Below the pieces are notes generated by a model. The model saw nothing but the letters and a program-made list of their open reading frames with translations. It did not search any database and had not been told where the DNA came from. A program made the position numbers and the translations under genes. Positions 47,744-56,959 of a DNA stretch of 64,000 nucleotides are shown here, one piece after another. Position 1 is the first letter of the stretch; each line of letters opens with the position of its first letter. Origin of the DNA: Blautia sp. AF19-10LB (GTDB lineage: Bacteria > Bacillota > Clostridia > Lachnospirales > Lachnospiraceae); NCBI RefSeq assembly GCF_003461245.1, contig NZ_QTWS01000009.1:1-64000 (forward strand). Reading direction: 5' to 3'.

Positions 47744-50038
47744 TTATTTCTCCATCTCTTTTTCAAGGATCCCCATCGCGATCTTCTCCGGAGTGATCGG
47801 AAGTTCACGTACACGGACTCCTGTTGCATTATAGATTGCTTCTGCAAGTGCCGGACACGGGGTATCAATGACAAGCTCTCCAATGGATTTCGCTCCGAAT
47901 GGGCCACTCTCCTCGTAACTGCTCTCAAAATCAACACGGATCTTACCGATATCCATTCTGCTCGGGATCTTGTACTGCATGAAGGAATTGTTGCGGATCT
48001 TTCCCTTATCTGTATACTGTACATCCTCAAACAGTGCCATTCCGATTCCCTGTACGATACCGCCCTCGGTCTGCACCCGGGCAAGATTCGGGTTGATCGG
48101 TGTTCCACAGTCAACAACAGCAACATAATCAAGAACATCTATATTTCCTGTTTCTTTGTCTACTTCGACCTCGACCATTCCGACCATGAACGGCGGAGGG
48201 GACAGCGGTGAGGAATGCTGTTTCACTACCTGCAGTTCTATATTGTTAAAGAAAGTACTCTTAAGCCCAATTTCCTCGAGAGAAACTTTTTTATTCTCAT
48301 CCTCGGCACAGAATACATAAGAGCCGTCAAAATCAACGTTCTCCTGCTCTGTCTGCAGCATTTCTGCTCCGAGTTCACAGATTTTTTTGCGGAGCTCCTG
48401 GCAGGCTTTTACGACTGCCATACCGGTTGTATAGGTTGTTGCAGATGCATAGGAACCTGAGTCATATGGAGAAATATCAGTATCTACACTGAATACTACG
48501 ATATTTTCCATCGGAGTCTCCAGACAGTCTGCAGCAATCTGTGCCATGACAGTATCGCATCCGGTTCCCATGTCTGTACAGCCAAGTGCCAGAGTGTAGG
48601 AACCATCTTCATTCAGCTTGATGTCTGCACCGCCGACATCAACACCTGCAATAGAAGAACCCTGCATTGCCATCGCAACACCCAGACCACGTACTTTGCC
48701 ATTGCCCATATCCTGGGAGAGTGATCTGGAATCCCAGTTCATCATTTCCTTTGCTCTTGCCATACAGCGATCCATTGCACAGCTCTGTGCATATGGGACA
48801 TCTGGATATCCCGGAAGCGGACCGCCCTCTACCGGCATGTTCAATTCTTTCATCCTGGCCGGATCCATTCCCATCTTGTGTGCCAGTTCATTGACCGCAG
48901 ATTCAACCGCAAAAATACCCTGCGTTGCTCCATATCCACGGTAAGCTCCTGCTGCCTGCACATTCGTATAAACGACATCAAAACAAAAACGATATGCTTC
49001 GGTATGTCGGTAAAGTCCAATGGATTTGTGACCACTTAATCCTACGGTTGTAGAACTGTGTTCTCCATACGCACCGGTATTTGACAGTGTATAGACATCC
49101 AGTGCACGGATGATACCGTGCTCATCTGCACCTGCACGGACAGTGATCTCCATCTCGTGACGCGGTGTGGAGCAGATCATCGATTCATATCTGGAATAGA
49201 TCATCTTGGACGGACGGCCTGTCTTCCAGGTTACAAATGCCGGGTAGATCTCACTGACAGAAGTCTGCTTTGCGCCAAAGCCACCGCCGATCCTTGGTTT
49301 GATGACACGAACTTTGGATGCCGGAATATCCAGTGCACGACCTACGATTCTTCTGATATGGAAAGGAATCTGTGTAGAAGAAAGTACGATCAGACGTCCA
49401 AAATGGTCCATATAACATGCTGTACGGAAAGTTTCCATCATAGCCTGCTGGTTTGCCCTGGTGTGATAAGTGTGTTCTACCGTATATGCACATTCACTTA
49501 AGACTTTATCTACATCACCATGTTCTTCCCTTGCTGTAGCACATAAGTTTCTCTTATTATCGCCGCCAAGCGGGATCTTGAGTTTCCAGTCCTCCTCCGG
49601 GTGCACCAGGATCGGATTATCTTTTGCAGTGTGGATGTCGAAGACCGGTGTTTCCACCTGATATTTGACCTTGATCCGCTTAAGTGCCAGATCAACAGCC
49701 GCCTCTGTCTCACCTGCAACGATCGCAACTGCATCTCCGACAAAACGCACATGACGGTCAAGGATCAGTCTGTCATCCGGGCTCATCTCCGGTGCAGTCT
49801 GTCCTGCAAGTGTAAAACGCTTCTGCGGAACATCTTCATAGGTAAAAACACAGACGATGCCAGGAACTTTCTTTGCTGTATCCGTCTTGATCGTGTCGAC
49901 CCATGCATTGGCATGAGGGCTTCGCAGGACTTTGACGATCAGGGAATCTTTCGGTGCCAGGTCGTCCGTGTACACAGGCTTTCCTGTTACCAGTGCCATG
50001 GCATCTGTTTTCTGGACAGGTTGATTTACATATTTCAT
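47744..50038 (-). CDS. Molybdenum-binding subunit of a second xanthine dehydrogenase-family hydroxylase
   Basis: 764 residues, the large subunit. Motifs: YVNQPVQKTDAMALVTGKPVYTDDL, IGGGFGAKQT near 255, AGAYRGYGATQG, GCTDMGTGCDTVMAQ, and GAKSIGELVIDTPCPA with the catalytic Glu near the end. The residue matching bovine Glu802 is Gln, as in XdhA of the first cluster, but the flanking residues and the closing loop (GELVIDTP rather than GEPPAIP) differ, so the substrate is likely different. Possible substrates include purines, nicotinate or aldehydes; none can be chosen. It overlaps no maturation gene and may rely on YqeB and YqeC-MocA from the first cluster. Confidence 0.9.
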   Translation of the reverse strand: MKYVNQPVQKTDAMALVTGKPVYTDDLAPKDSLIVKVLRSPHANAWVDTIKTDTAKKVPGIVCVFTYEDVPQKRFTLAGQTAPEMSPDDRLILDRHVRFVGDAVAIVAGETEAAVDLALKRIKVKYQVETPVFDIHTAKDNPILVHPEEDWKLKIPLGGDNKRNLCATAREEHGDVDKVLSECAYTVEHTYHTRANQQAMMETFRTACYMDHFGRLIVLSSTQIPFHIRRIVGRALDIPASKVRVIKPRIGGGFGAKQTSVSEIYPAFVTWKTGRPSKMIYSRYESMICSTPRHEMEITVRAGADEHGIIRALDVYTLSNTGAYGEHSSTTVGLSGHKSIGLYRHTEAYRFCFDVVYTNVQAAGAYRGYGATQGIFAVESAVNELAHKMGMDPARMKELNMPVEGGPLPGYPDVPYAQSCAMDRCMARAKEMMNWDSRSLSQDMGNGKVRGLGVAMAMQGSSIAGVDVGGADIKLNEDGSYTLALGCTDMGTGCDTVMAQIAADCLETPMENIVVFSVDTDISPYDSGSYASATTYTTGMAVVKACQELRKKICELGAEMLQTEQENVDFDGSYVFCAEDENKKVSLEEIGLKSTFFNNIELQVVKQHSSPLSPPPFMVGMVEVEVDKETGNIDVLDYVAVVDCGTPINPNLARVQTEGGIVQGIGMALFEDVQYTDKGKIRNNSFMQYKIPSRMDIGKIRVDFESSYEESGPFGAKSIGELVIDTPCPALAEAIYNATGVRVRELPITPEKIAMGILEKEMEK

Positions 50039-50039
50039 T

Positions 50040-50507
50040 TTATGCTTCCTCCTGTGTTTTCTTATAATTAAGGTATTTCAGGATACTTGCGGTCTGGGAG
50101 ACAAAACCGGAACATCTGCACAGATTTCCTGCAAGGTATTCCTTGATCTGCTCTTCATCCGGTTCCTCGAGTTCACGGAGCATCGCGATCACATTCATGA
50201 TAAATCCCGGATTGCAGAAGCCGCATTGTTCTGCACCTTCATTTGCAAGAAAAGTTCCAAACTCCTCTGCTTCTTTCTGAAGTCCTTCCAGTGTCACGAT
50301 CTTCTTTCCATCGATCCTTACAGCGAGCATGGAACAGGAAAGGATCGGTTTCTCATCCATCAACACCGTACAGAGACCACAGTTTGCTGTCTCACAGCCT
50401 CTCTTGACACTGTAACAGCCTTTTTCCCTCAGAAAATCGATCAGGAGCATTCCCGGATCGACTTCTTCCTGACGCTGTATTCCATTCAGCCAGAATTTAA
50501 TATTCAT
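50040..50507 (-). CDS. [2Fe-2S] subunit of the second molybdenum hydroxylase
   Basis: 155 residues. Cluster 1: CETANCGLC with a later Cys in ILSCS. Cluster 2: CGFCNPGF and CRCSGF. It passes electrons between the molybdenum site and FAD. The start overlaps the FAD-subunit gene by 11 bases, and the stop lies 1 base before the Mo-subunit start, so the three genes are tightly coupled in the order FAD-FeS-Mo, unlike the Mo-FAD-FeS order at 6.9-10.6 kb. The different order and divergent motifs argue against a recent duplication of the first cluster. Confidence 0.92.
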   Translation of the reverse strand: MNIKFWLNGIQRQEEVDPGMLLIDFLREKGCYSVKRGCETANCGLCTVLMDEKPILSCSMLAVRIDGKKIVTLEGLQKEAEEFGTFLANEGAEQCGFCNPGFIMNVIAMLRELEEPDEEQIKEYLAGNLCRCSGFVSQTASILKYLNYKKTQEEA

Positions 50508-51315
50508 CCTTCATTCCCCCTACTACTTCCCAGGCTCTTCTCGTAAGAACTTTTACAAGAAGGGTTCTGTATTCTTTGGATCCTCTCATGTTTCCGCTAG
50601 TCGGAACATGTTCTGCTGCATAGTCTGCAAATTTCTGAATTACTTCTTTCTTTGCTTCTTCACTCTTCTGGTCAAAATTTCCAAGGATGTCTTCCTGATC
50701 CTCTACGACCATGGCACGGGCAGGCCTTGCACCGATCACTGTCCTCGCTTCGTTTCCGATCAGAGAAACACAGCAGGTCAGTACCGGAAAGTCTGTCTTT
50801 GTATTTCTCTGGCTCATATAACAGACGCGGAGAGGCTGCTTCTTTACAATAATATTTACAAGGATATCGTTATCTTTCTTCCGATCCACAAACTCTGTCA
50901 GCGGGATTTTTCCTGCATTGTGAAGTTCTACCCAGGTATCCATCCCCAGGAACATGGTCAGTACATCCGAGAAACCGTATCGTCCCCAGATACTGCCGCC
51001 GACAGTCGCACAGTTTCGGAACTGCACGCCAACAATGTGCCGGACACTTTCTCTCACGGCCCCCTGCGTATATTCATTCAGTCTCTTATCAGTCTCAAGT
51101 TCTCTCAAAGTCGTCATGCATCCGATCACGAATTCCTCATCCGTTTCCTGAATGCCAGCAAGTCCAAGTCCGGAAAGATCAATAGTTGTGGAAATATTTC
51201 GATTTCCCATCTTAAGCCATACCATTCCGCCAAGCACGATCGCTGTTTTTTTCTGATTCAGCTCATATGCTTCCTCAATGCTGTTTACTTTCACATAGCT
51301 TTTAATCTTTAGCAT
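50497..51315 (-). CDS. FAD-binding subunit of the second molybdenum hydroxylase
   Basis: 272 residues, a little shorter than XdhB (302). The FAD site is recognisable in TAIVLGGMVWLKMGN and VQFRNCATVGGSIWGRYGFSDV; the usual SGG-TDL and IRN-AT-GGN wording is altered (GGMVWL, FRNCATVGGS). The C-terminal lobe includes TVIGARPARAMVVED. It should hand electrons to or from an external carrier. It is the first gene of the operon; no clear promoter was found in the roughly 110 bases upstream, which also hold the leuA terminator further right. Confidence 0.88.
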   Translation of the reverse strand: MLKIKSYVKVNSIEEAYELNQKKTAIVLGGMVWLKMGNRNISTTIDLSGLGLAGIQETDEEFVIGCMTTLRELETDKRLNEYTQGAVRESVRHIVGVQFRNCATVGGSIWGRYGFSDVLTMFLGMDTWVELHNAGKIPLTEFVDRKKDNDILVNIIVKKQPLRVCYMSQRNTKTDFPVLTCCVSLIGNEARTVIGARPARAMVVEDQEDILGNFDQKSEEAKKEVIQKFADYAAEHVPTSGNMRGSKEYRTLLVKVLTRRAWEVVGGMKDEY

Positions 51316-51433
51316 CTGTGCATCGATTCCTTTCTTTCATCCAATTTTAAAGGTATAAAGGCATACATTATTTAATTTTAGCAGAAAAATTCCGAAATTT
51401 CCAGAGGGATCGATTTTTCTGTGAAACATGCAT

Positions 51434-51493
51434 AAAAAAATCCCTTTCTGATCCGCAGTTTTGCGGAGAACTGCGGAAAAGAAAGAGATGATT
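51434..51493 (-). terminator. Terminator of leuA
   Basis: On the minus strand CCGCAGTT/AACTGCGG with outer pairs CTTTCT/AGAAAG makes a long stem followed by GGGATTTTTTT. It begins about 10 bases after the leuA stop. Confidence 0.9.
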
Positions 51494-51502
51494 GATTTTC
51501 AT

Positions 51503-53158
51503 TTAACGGTTGTTGATCGCAGTTACAAGTGCATCGATGGATGCACGGATGATATCCGGGTCAACGCCGGCTCCCCAGGAGAGAGTTCCGTCTGGTTTCT
51601 GGATTCCTACGTAAGCAATCGCTTTGGAACTGGTGCTCTTCTCAAGCGCATGCTCCTGGTAGGTAACCAGTGTAAATTTCAGTTCGTAAGCTTTCTTCAG
51701 TGCGTTGCTGACTGCATCCAGACGACCATTTCCGGTTGCCTCTGTTATAACTGTCTTTCCATTGAAGCTGGAAGTTACCTGAGTAACGATTCCACCGTCT
51801 TTCTGCTGGAAATGTACTTCGCTGATGCTGTATGGGCTCACCACATTTTCGAAAGTGGATTTGAACAGGTTAAAGATCTCATCCGGATGAAGTTCTTTGT
51901 GGCTGTGGTCGGATACGGCTTTGGCTGCATAACCCATAGCTTCACGCATCTTAGGCGGCAGATTCAGACCATACTTGGTCTCCAGGATATAGCCTACGCC
52001 GCCCTTTCCGGACTGGCTGTTGATACGGATAACATCTGCATCGTAGTTTCTTCCAACATCGGTCGGGTCGATCGGCAGATATGGAACTGTCCAGCGGCTC
52101 GGGTCTTTTTCCTCTCTCCAGTGCATTCCTTTAGCGATCGCATCCTGATGGGATCCGGAGAAAGCTGCGAATACAAGTGCACCGCTGTACGGGCTTCTCT
52201 CGTCAACTTTCATGCCTGTGCACTCTTCGTATACTTCGCATACATGCGGCATATCGGAAAAGTCAAGCTTCGGATCTACGCCCTGGGAGAACATGTTCAT
52301 TGCAACAGTAACGATATCCACGTTTCCGGTACGCTCTCCATTTCCGAATAAGGTTCCCTCGATTCTGTCAGCGCCTGCCAGCAGACCCATCTCAGAATCT
52401 GCGACACCGCAGCCACGGTCATTGTGTGGATGAAGGGAAACGATAACGTTTTCACGGTATTTCATGTTTTCGCACATGTATTCGATCTGGCTTGCATATA
52501 CATGAGGCATGGAATGCTGTACGGTAACAGGCAGGTTGATGATCGCTTTGTTGTCTGCGGTCGGTTTCCATACATCCAGAACTGCGTTGCAGACTTCCAG
52601 CGCGTATTCCGGTTCTGTTCCTGTAAAGCTCTCCGGGCTGTATTCAAACTGGAAATTTCCTTCTGTCTGGTCAGCCAGTTCTTTGAGGAGTTTTGCTCCG
52701 TCTACAGCGATCTTCAGGATCTCTTCTTTGGATTTCTTGAATACCTGCTCGCGCTGTGCTACGGAAGTAGAGTTATATACGTGAACGATCGCTTTCGGTG
52801 CGCCCTTGACAGCCTCGAAAGTTTTGCGGATGATATGCTCTCTCGCCTGAGTCAGTACCTGGATGGTTACGTCATCCGGGATCAGGTTCTGTTCGATCAG
52901 AGTACGGATAAAGGTGTATTCTGTCTCAGATGCTGCCGGGAAGCCAACTTCGATCTCTTTGAAACCGATCTCTACGAGCAGTTTGAAGAATTCGATCTTC
53001 TGCTCCAGGCTCATCGGGATGACCAGGGCCTGGTTTCCATCACGAAGGTCAACGCTGCACCAGATTGGAGCTTTGTCTACATATTCTTTCTCTGCCCATT
53101 TCATGCATCTCACTGGCGGCATAAAATACTGTCTCTGATATTTTGTTACGTTTTCCAT
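51503..53158 (-). CDS. leuA: 2-isopropylmalate synthase
   Basis: 551 residues. The TIM-barrel domain has WCSVDLRDGNQALVIPM with the metal-binding Asp, KEIEVGFPAASETEY, SLHPHNDRGCGVADSEMGLLAGADRIEGTLFGNGERTGN with the His pair, and the C-terminal regulatory LeuA dimer domain (VVSPYSISEVHFQQ, GNGRLDAVSNALKKAYE). It condenses acetyl-CoA with 2-oxoisovalerate in the first committed step of leucine synthesis, and relatives are inhibited by leucine. It matches the longer LeuA type of about 550 residues. Transcription is controlled by the T-box leader just upstream. It is monocistronic, ending at a strong terminator. Confidence 0.96.
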   Translation of the reverse strand: MENVTKYQRQYFMPPVRCMKWAEKEYVDKAPIWCSVDLRDGNQALVIPMSLEQKIEFFKLLVEIGFKEIEVGFPAASETEYTFIRTLIEQNLIPDDVTIQVLTQAREHIIRKTFEAVKGAPKAIVHVYNSTSVAQREQVFKKSKEEILKIAVDGAKLLKELADQTEGNFQFEYSPESFTGTEPEYALEVCNAVLDVWKPTADNKAIINLPVTVQHSMPHVYASQIEYMCENMKYRENVIVSLHPHNDRGCGVADSEMGLLAGADRIEGTLFGNGERTGNVDIVTVAMNMFSQGVDPKLDFSDMPHVCEVYEECTGMKVDERSPYSGALVFAAFSGSHQDAIAKGMHWREEKDPSRWTVPYLPIDPTDVGRNYDADVIRINSQSGKGGVGYILETKYGLNLPPKMREAMGYAAKAVSDHSHKELHPDEIFNLFKSTFENVVSPYSISEVHFQQKDGGIVTQVTSSFNGKTVITEATGNGRLDAVSNALKKAYELKFTLVTYQEHALEKSTSSKAIAYVGIQKPDGTLSWGAGVDPDIIRASIDALVTAINNR

Positions 53159-53196
53159 GATCTTTCCTCCATCTTGTAAAAAATTCTGTGCAAAAA

Positions 53197-53494
53197 AAAA
53201 TCTCTCATCTCTACACTATTGTAAGAGACGAAAGACAGTAACTTTCGCGGTACCACTCTTATTTATGAACGGTTTCATACACTCAAGGGATACGGGATCA
53301 TTGGATCCTTATATCCTCTCCATATAACGGTGGATACCGTCTGTGTCTACTCTCCTTATCGGATTTCGGACAGATGCTCAAAGGCGAGTTCCATGGATTC
53401 CTTCTGCTGCCTTACACCAGCCGACAGCTCTCTGCGCTCCGGTTTGCATGTACTATTCCTTATCATTGCATTTCATCATTTTGCTTTTTCTGAT
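53197..53494 (-). promoter_or_regulatory. T-box leader of leuA (leucine, specifier CUC)
   Basis: On the minus strand the leader carries the stem I landmark AGAGAGCTGTCGGCTGGTG, the specifier context GAACTCGCCTTTGAG with CTC (Leu) at 53388-53386, and the T-box AAGAGTGGTACCGCG at 53260-53246. A terminator stem with nine T residues ends near 53197. Uncharged tRNA-Leu(GAG) should stabilise the antiterminator and switch on leuA. Confidence 0.95.
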
Positions 53495-53500
53495 GTAGTA

Positions 53501-53529
53501 AGACTAACATGACATTTCATTCTTGTCAA
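53501..53529 (-). promoter_or_regulatory. Promoter of the leuA T-box transcript
   Basis: A perfect TTGACA (53529-53524) and TAGTCT (53506-53501) are 17 bases apart on the minus strand, just upstream of the T-box leader. Confidence 0.8.
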
Positions 53530-53562
53530 GGGTGAATTTCAAAAGTTCCCTTTAAAACAATA

Positions 53563-53590
53563 TACCGGATTCCTTATTTGAAATCCGGTA
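53563..53590 (-). terminator. Terminator of the acyltransferase operon
   Basis: TACCGGATT and AATCCGGTA form a perfect 9-bp stem with a 10-base loop, followed by TATTGTTTT on the minus strand. Confidence 0.75.
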
Positions 53591-53598
53591 CGTAAATA

Positions 53599-54567
53599 TT
53601 ATTTTTTATCCAGAAGTTCTGCCAGGATTCTGGAATACTGTCTTGCCGCGTCACCATTCATGTGACCATCATAATCTGTGTATGCCTTCATGTCATGTGT
53701 AAATACCTTGAAGTACTGTGTGTTAAAGTTCAGATATTCTACATCCTGCTCTTCAAAAAATTTACCGAAATACTTCCACGCCGCATTATAATTATCACTG
53801 TAATCCTTCAATGCCGCAATTGGAACCGGTGTGGTTACTGCCACAAACTCAATGTCATTTTCTTTACAGAATGAAATCAGCTTCTGGAGGTATTCCATAT
53901 TCTGGCTGCTGACTTTATCCTGTTCAAACAGTTTTGGCTCTGTTTTCTTTATTTTCTTTACATCCACCGGATACCTTTCGATAAATCCACTCTCATGATA
54001 TTCCTGAGAATCACTCTTTAACCCTTCGATGCTGTAATCTTTTTTCAATTTCTGTGTGAAAGTCTCTTTGATCTTTGGAACTTCATAGCTAAGTGAATAT
54101 TCATACCACGGAAACAAAACTGTTCGGAAATTACATTTCACAATAGAATTCCAGAAGTACTCTGCCTTCGCTTTTGTGACTGGAAATTCATGATAAAACA
54201 GCAGATAGTTGTTTCCTTCTTCTTTTTCGGTAACAAAATATCCCGGATCCACTTCATAAATGATTCGTTTCGGTTTCTGCTTCTCTGTGATCAGCTTTGT
54301 AAGATAATATGCATCAATCCCATATTCACCACCTACGCAGAGATTATGTCCTGTACGTCCGTTCACTTCCTCCATGGACTCCGGATCAATGTCCATTTTA
54401 CCATGAGAAGTTCCCAGAATAATGTCATCAAACTGCTGTGTTACAACTGTATGTACATCGTTTCTCATAAAAGTGCAGGGATAAAGTGCTGTATCCAGCA
54501 GTATCAGTATTGCTGTGCAGACTGCAATGACGAGAACTGCTTTTGAAAATTTTTTAAAACTGTGCAT
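53599..54567 (-). CDS. DltD/AlgJ-like extracytoplasmic protein, partner of the MBOAT acyltransferase
   Basis: 322 residues. One N-terminal transmembrane segment (AVLVIAVCTAILILLDTAL) places the rest outside the cell. Features of SGNH-type esterase/acyltransferases: ILGTSHGKMDIDP with the nucleophile Ser in GTSHG, and YTDYDGHMNGDAARQYS near the end with the Asp-His pair. The distance between them fits DltD or AlgJ/AlgX-like proteins, which take an acyl group delivered by an MBOAT partner and place it on a surface polymer. The start overlaps the MBOAT gene by 14 bases. The acyl group and polymer are unknown; no dltA or dltC is nearby, so O-acetylation is more likely than D-alanylation. Confidence 0.85.
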   Translation of the reverse strand: MHSFKKFSKAVLVIAVCTAILILLDTALYPCTFMRNDVHTVVTQQFDDIILGTSHGKMDIDPESMEEVNGRTGHNLCVGGEYGIDAYYLTKLITEKQKPKRIIYEVDPGYFVTEKEEGNNYLLFYHEFPVTKAKAEYFWNSIVKCNFRTVLFPWYEYSLSYEVPKIKETFTQKLKKDYSIEGLKSDSQEYHESGFIERYPVDVKKIKKTEPKLFEQDKVSSQNMEYLQKLISFCKENDIEFVAVTTPVPIAALKDYSDNYNAAWKYFGKFFEEQDVEYLNFNTQYFKVFTHDMKAYTDYDGHMNGDAARQYSRILAELLDKK

Positions 54568-56065
54568 AGATAAATCCCCTTACTGCCGCTGTTGATCCGA
54601 AGAAACCAATGGATAACAGCAGGCAAAAATAAATTGCCACTGTGACCGGTAAACTACATCTGGACAGCGTCTCCCTGATTCTGATACCACGTTCCTGAAG
54701 AACGCTGACAATAAACAGAATCATGCATCCAACTGCAAGAATCAGCAATGCATAAGGTGTAAATGCTGTTCCCTCCTTGCCTGCCGGAATCAGAAGCAGT
54801 TCTGCCGGCGCAAATCTGGTCACCGCCAGTCTCATCATATGAAGTGCCTGTCCAACGGTATCTGCACGGTCAAAGAACCAGCTGATGTTTACCAGAACAA
54901 AAGTCCTGATGATCATAAACACATAATACCAGTTCTCTTTTCCCGTAATATTGAGCTTTTTCTTCCAGTTCTTGTAGTTTCCTGCCATAAGGCCGCTGAA
55001 CGCAATGATAATACCGTTATACATACCATATACGATATATTTCCATGCTGCACCATGCCACACACCAACTACAAAAAATACGATCAGATTTGACAGACAG
55101 ATCGGTAAAGTACGACCTGTTTTCTTTCCAAAGACTTTTTTTGCCCATCTTCCAAATTTTTTCATCCATCCGGAAAGCGTCACCGGATAAAAAACATAGT
55201 CCTTCATCCATGTACCAAGGGTGATATGCCAGCGATGCCAGAAGTCTGTAATAGACGTTGCAAAAAACGGACGGGTAAAGTTCTCATCCAGTTCAATTCC
55301 AAACATGGAAGCAATACCAATTACAACATCCATTCCACCAGAAAAATCCGCATACAGCTGTATCGTATAAAACAGGACTCCAAAGATTGCCAGGCCGCCA
55401 TACTGATCCGGATTATCAAAAATTGCATCTACAAAAACCGCTGACCAATCTGCCAGGATCATTTTTTTGAAAAAGCCCCAGAGAATTCTCTCAAGACCTC
55501 TTGTAATATTCGCGCTCTCAAATTTATGAGGCTCATAAAGCTGATGTGCCAGTCTGCTGTATCTTCCGATCGGTCCCTGAAGGATCTGCGGGAAGAAGGA
55601 TACAAACAGCGCATATTTCAAGGGATGATGTTCTGCTTTGCATCGTTTCCAGTATACATCCAGAATATATCCCGAAGACTGAAAGGTATAAAAGGAAATG
55701 CCCAGTGGAAGCAGAATCTGCATTCCCCTCAGATTCATATGAAACAGGGCATTCAGATTCTCTATTGCAAAGTTTGTGTATTTCACAAGACCAAGCATTC
55801 CAAAATTAAGTACCAGCCCAAGGATCACAAATTTCCTTGCGGTTTTGTGTTTCCCTGCTGTTTCCATTTTTTCTATGGCAAGCGCAGTCAGCCAGGTTAC
55901 AAACGTGGAAAACAGCAGAAAGCCAACATATCTGATGCCTCCCGCTATGTAATAAATATAACTGAAAGCCAACAGCACCAGCCATTGCCACTTTGCAGGC
56001 ACAAGATAATATACAATAACTCCTGCCGCTACAAACAATAAAAAAAGATTTGATACTAATGACAT
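54554..56065 (-). CDS. MBOAT family O-acyltransferase
   Basis: About 503 residues with roughly ten hydrophobic segments. The MBOAT signature is clear: PLGISFYTFQSSGYILDVY, YADFSGGMDVVIGIA, TDFWHRWHITLGTWMKDYVFYP, and VGVWHGAAWKYIVYGMYNG with the catalytic His. These match the AlgI/PatA/DltB class that moves acyl groups across the membrane to extracytoplasmic glycans. I chose ATG 56065, after CAGGAG; the longer frame from 56104 lacks a site. It is coupled to the DltD/AlgJ-like gene downstream. Together they probably O-acetylate a wall or capsular polymer. Confidence 0.93.
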   Translation of the reverse strand: MSLVSNLFLLFVAAGVIVYYLVPAKWQWLVLLAFSYIYYIAGGIRYVGFLLFSTFVTWLTALAIEKMETAGKHKTARKFVILGLVLNFGMLGLVKYTNFAIENLNALFHMNLRGMQILLPLGISFYTFQSSGYILDVYWKRCKAEHHPLKYALFVSFFPQILQGPIGRYSRLAHQLYEPHKFESANITRGLERILWGFFKKMILADWSAVFVDAIFDNPDQYGGLAIFGVLFYTIQLYADFSGGMDVVIGIASMFGIELDENFTRPFFATSITDFWHRWHITLGTWMKDYVFYPVTLSGWMKKFGRWAKKVFGKKTGRTLPICLSNLIVFFVVGVWHGAAWKYIVYGMYNGIIIAFSGLMAGNYKNWKKKLNITGKENWYYVFMIIRTFVLVNISWFFDRADTVGQALHMMRLAVTRFAPAELLLIPAGKEGTAFTPYALLILAVGCMILFIVSVLQERGIRIRETLSRCSLPVTVAIYFCLLLSIGFFGSTAAVRGFIYAQF

Positions 56066-56095
56066 GATATTTTCTCCTGCATAAGCCAGAATAAG

Positions 56096-56125
56096 GCACT
56101 GCACTAATTACTTAATGCAGTGCCC
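56096..56125 (-). terminator. Hairpin after the Asp/Ser-rich secreted protein gene
   Basis: GGCACTGCA and TGCAGTGCC form a stem of 9-10 bp with a roughly 10-base loop, 13 bases after the stop. The T-tract is weak. Confidence 0.6.
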
Positions 56126-56137
56126 CTGCCTGACTGA

Positions 56138-56938
56138 TTAATTCAAAATCGCATTGTCCAGACATCCATCATCGCTTCCGCCGTCAGAATCTCCGGAATC
56201 ATCGCTTCCGCCGTCAGAATCTCCGGAATCATCATAACCGTAGTCATCGTAGCTGTAATCATCATAGCTGTAATCATAGCTGTAATCCTCTGTCTGTGAG
56301 GATGTCTGCTGTGCCGGTGCTTCTGTCGGTTTCGGTACCAGTGCCTGCTCTGTTTCCTTTGTATTGACAGATTTCTTCAGATCCTTGCTGTCAAATACAA
56401 TATAAGCAACTTCTCCTTCAAGATGAAGTTCCGCTTCCTCTGTATCGCCAAACGGAAGTGTATGAAGTGTTGCAGTTGTTCCATCTTCGAATGTAATCTG
56501 CATATCATATTTCTGAACTTCCGGCTCAGATGTTTCAGATGCTTCTTCTGTGTCCTTGTCATCTGCTGTCTCTGCTGCATCTTCTGTGTCTGCATTCGGG
56601 TCAAACCAGAGTGTTCTTTCTTCATCTGCTGCAAACTTGTCATCTTTTTCGAGGAAATTATCCGGATATTTCTCATCTTTCTCATTCTTGACAGTCACTT
56701 CTGTAATCACCTTACCTGTAAGGTTCTTGAATTTCAGGCTGAAAACACCCTCTGCGTCTTTATCTGTTTCCGGTTTTTTACCGATTGTTTTTTCTTCTTC
56801 TGTTTCTTTGGAATCCCCGGTATCATCTGCTTTGGCTTCTGTCGCTGTTTCTGTGTCTGCTGCCATAACAGCCTGGCCTGCTAACAGACTGGTTCCAATT
56901 GCCGCTGTCATTAAAATTGTTACGATTTTTTTCTTCAT
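56138..56938 (-). CDS. Secreted protein with acidic and Ser-Asp-Gly/Tyr-Asp repeat tail
   Basis: 266 residues. Signal peptide MKKKIVTILMTAAIGTSLLAGQAVMA, then an acidic linker. A globular part contains GVFSLKFKNLTGKVITEVTVKN and IAYIVFDSKDL-like strands, a beta-rich layout seen in small secreted proteins of Lachnospiraceae. The tail is repetitive: YSYDDY units followed by DSGDSDGGSD units. No sortase signal is seen; the last residues include a single Cys. The repeats suggest a flexible, possibly metal-binding or wall-associated tail. Function is unknown. It is followed by the MBOAT gene and preceded by secreted transglutaminase-like genes. Confidence 0.8.
   Translation of the reverse strand: MKKKIVTILMTAAIGTSLLAGQAVMAADTETATEAKADDTGDSKETEEEKTIGKKPETDKDAEGVFSLKFKNLTGKVITEVTVKNEKDEKYPDNFLEKDDKFAADEERTLWFDPNADTEDAAETADDKDTEEASETSEPEVQKYDMQITFEDGTTATLHTLPFGDTEEAELHLEGEVAYIVFDSKDLKKSVNTKETEQALVPKPTEAPAQQTSSQTEDYSYDYSYDDYSYDDYGYDDSGDSDGGSDDSGDSDGGSDDGCLDNAILN
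56169..56228. repeat. Two perfect 30-bp tandem copies
   Basis: The 30-bp unit at 56169-56198 recurs without change at 56199-56228 and encodes ten residues of the Ser/Asp/Gly tail. The absence of silent changes points to a very recent duplication. Confidence 0.95.
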
Positions 56939-56959
56939 TTACCTGTCCTGCCTCTCTTT

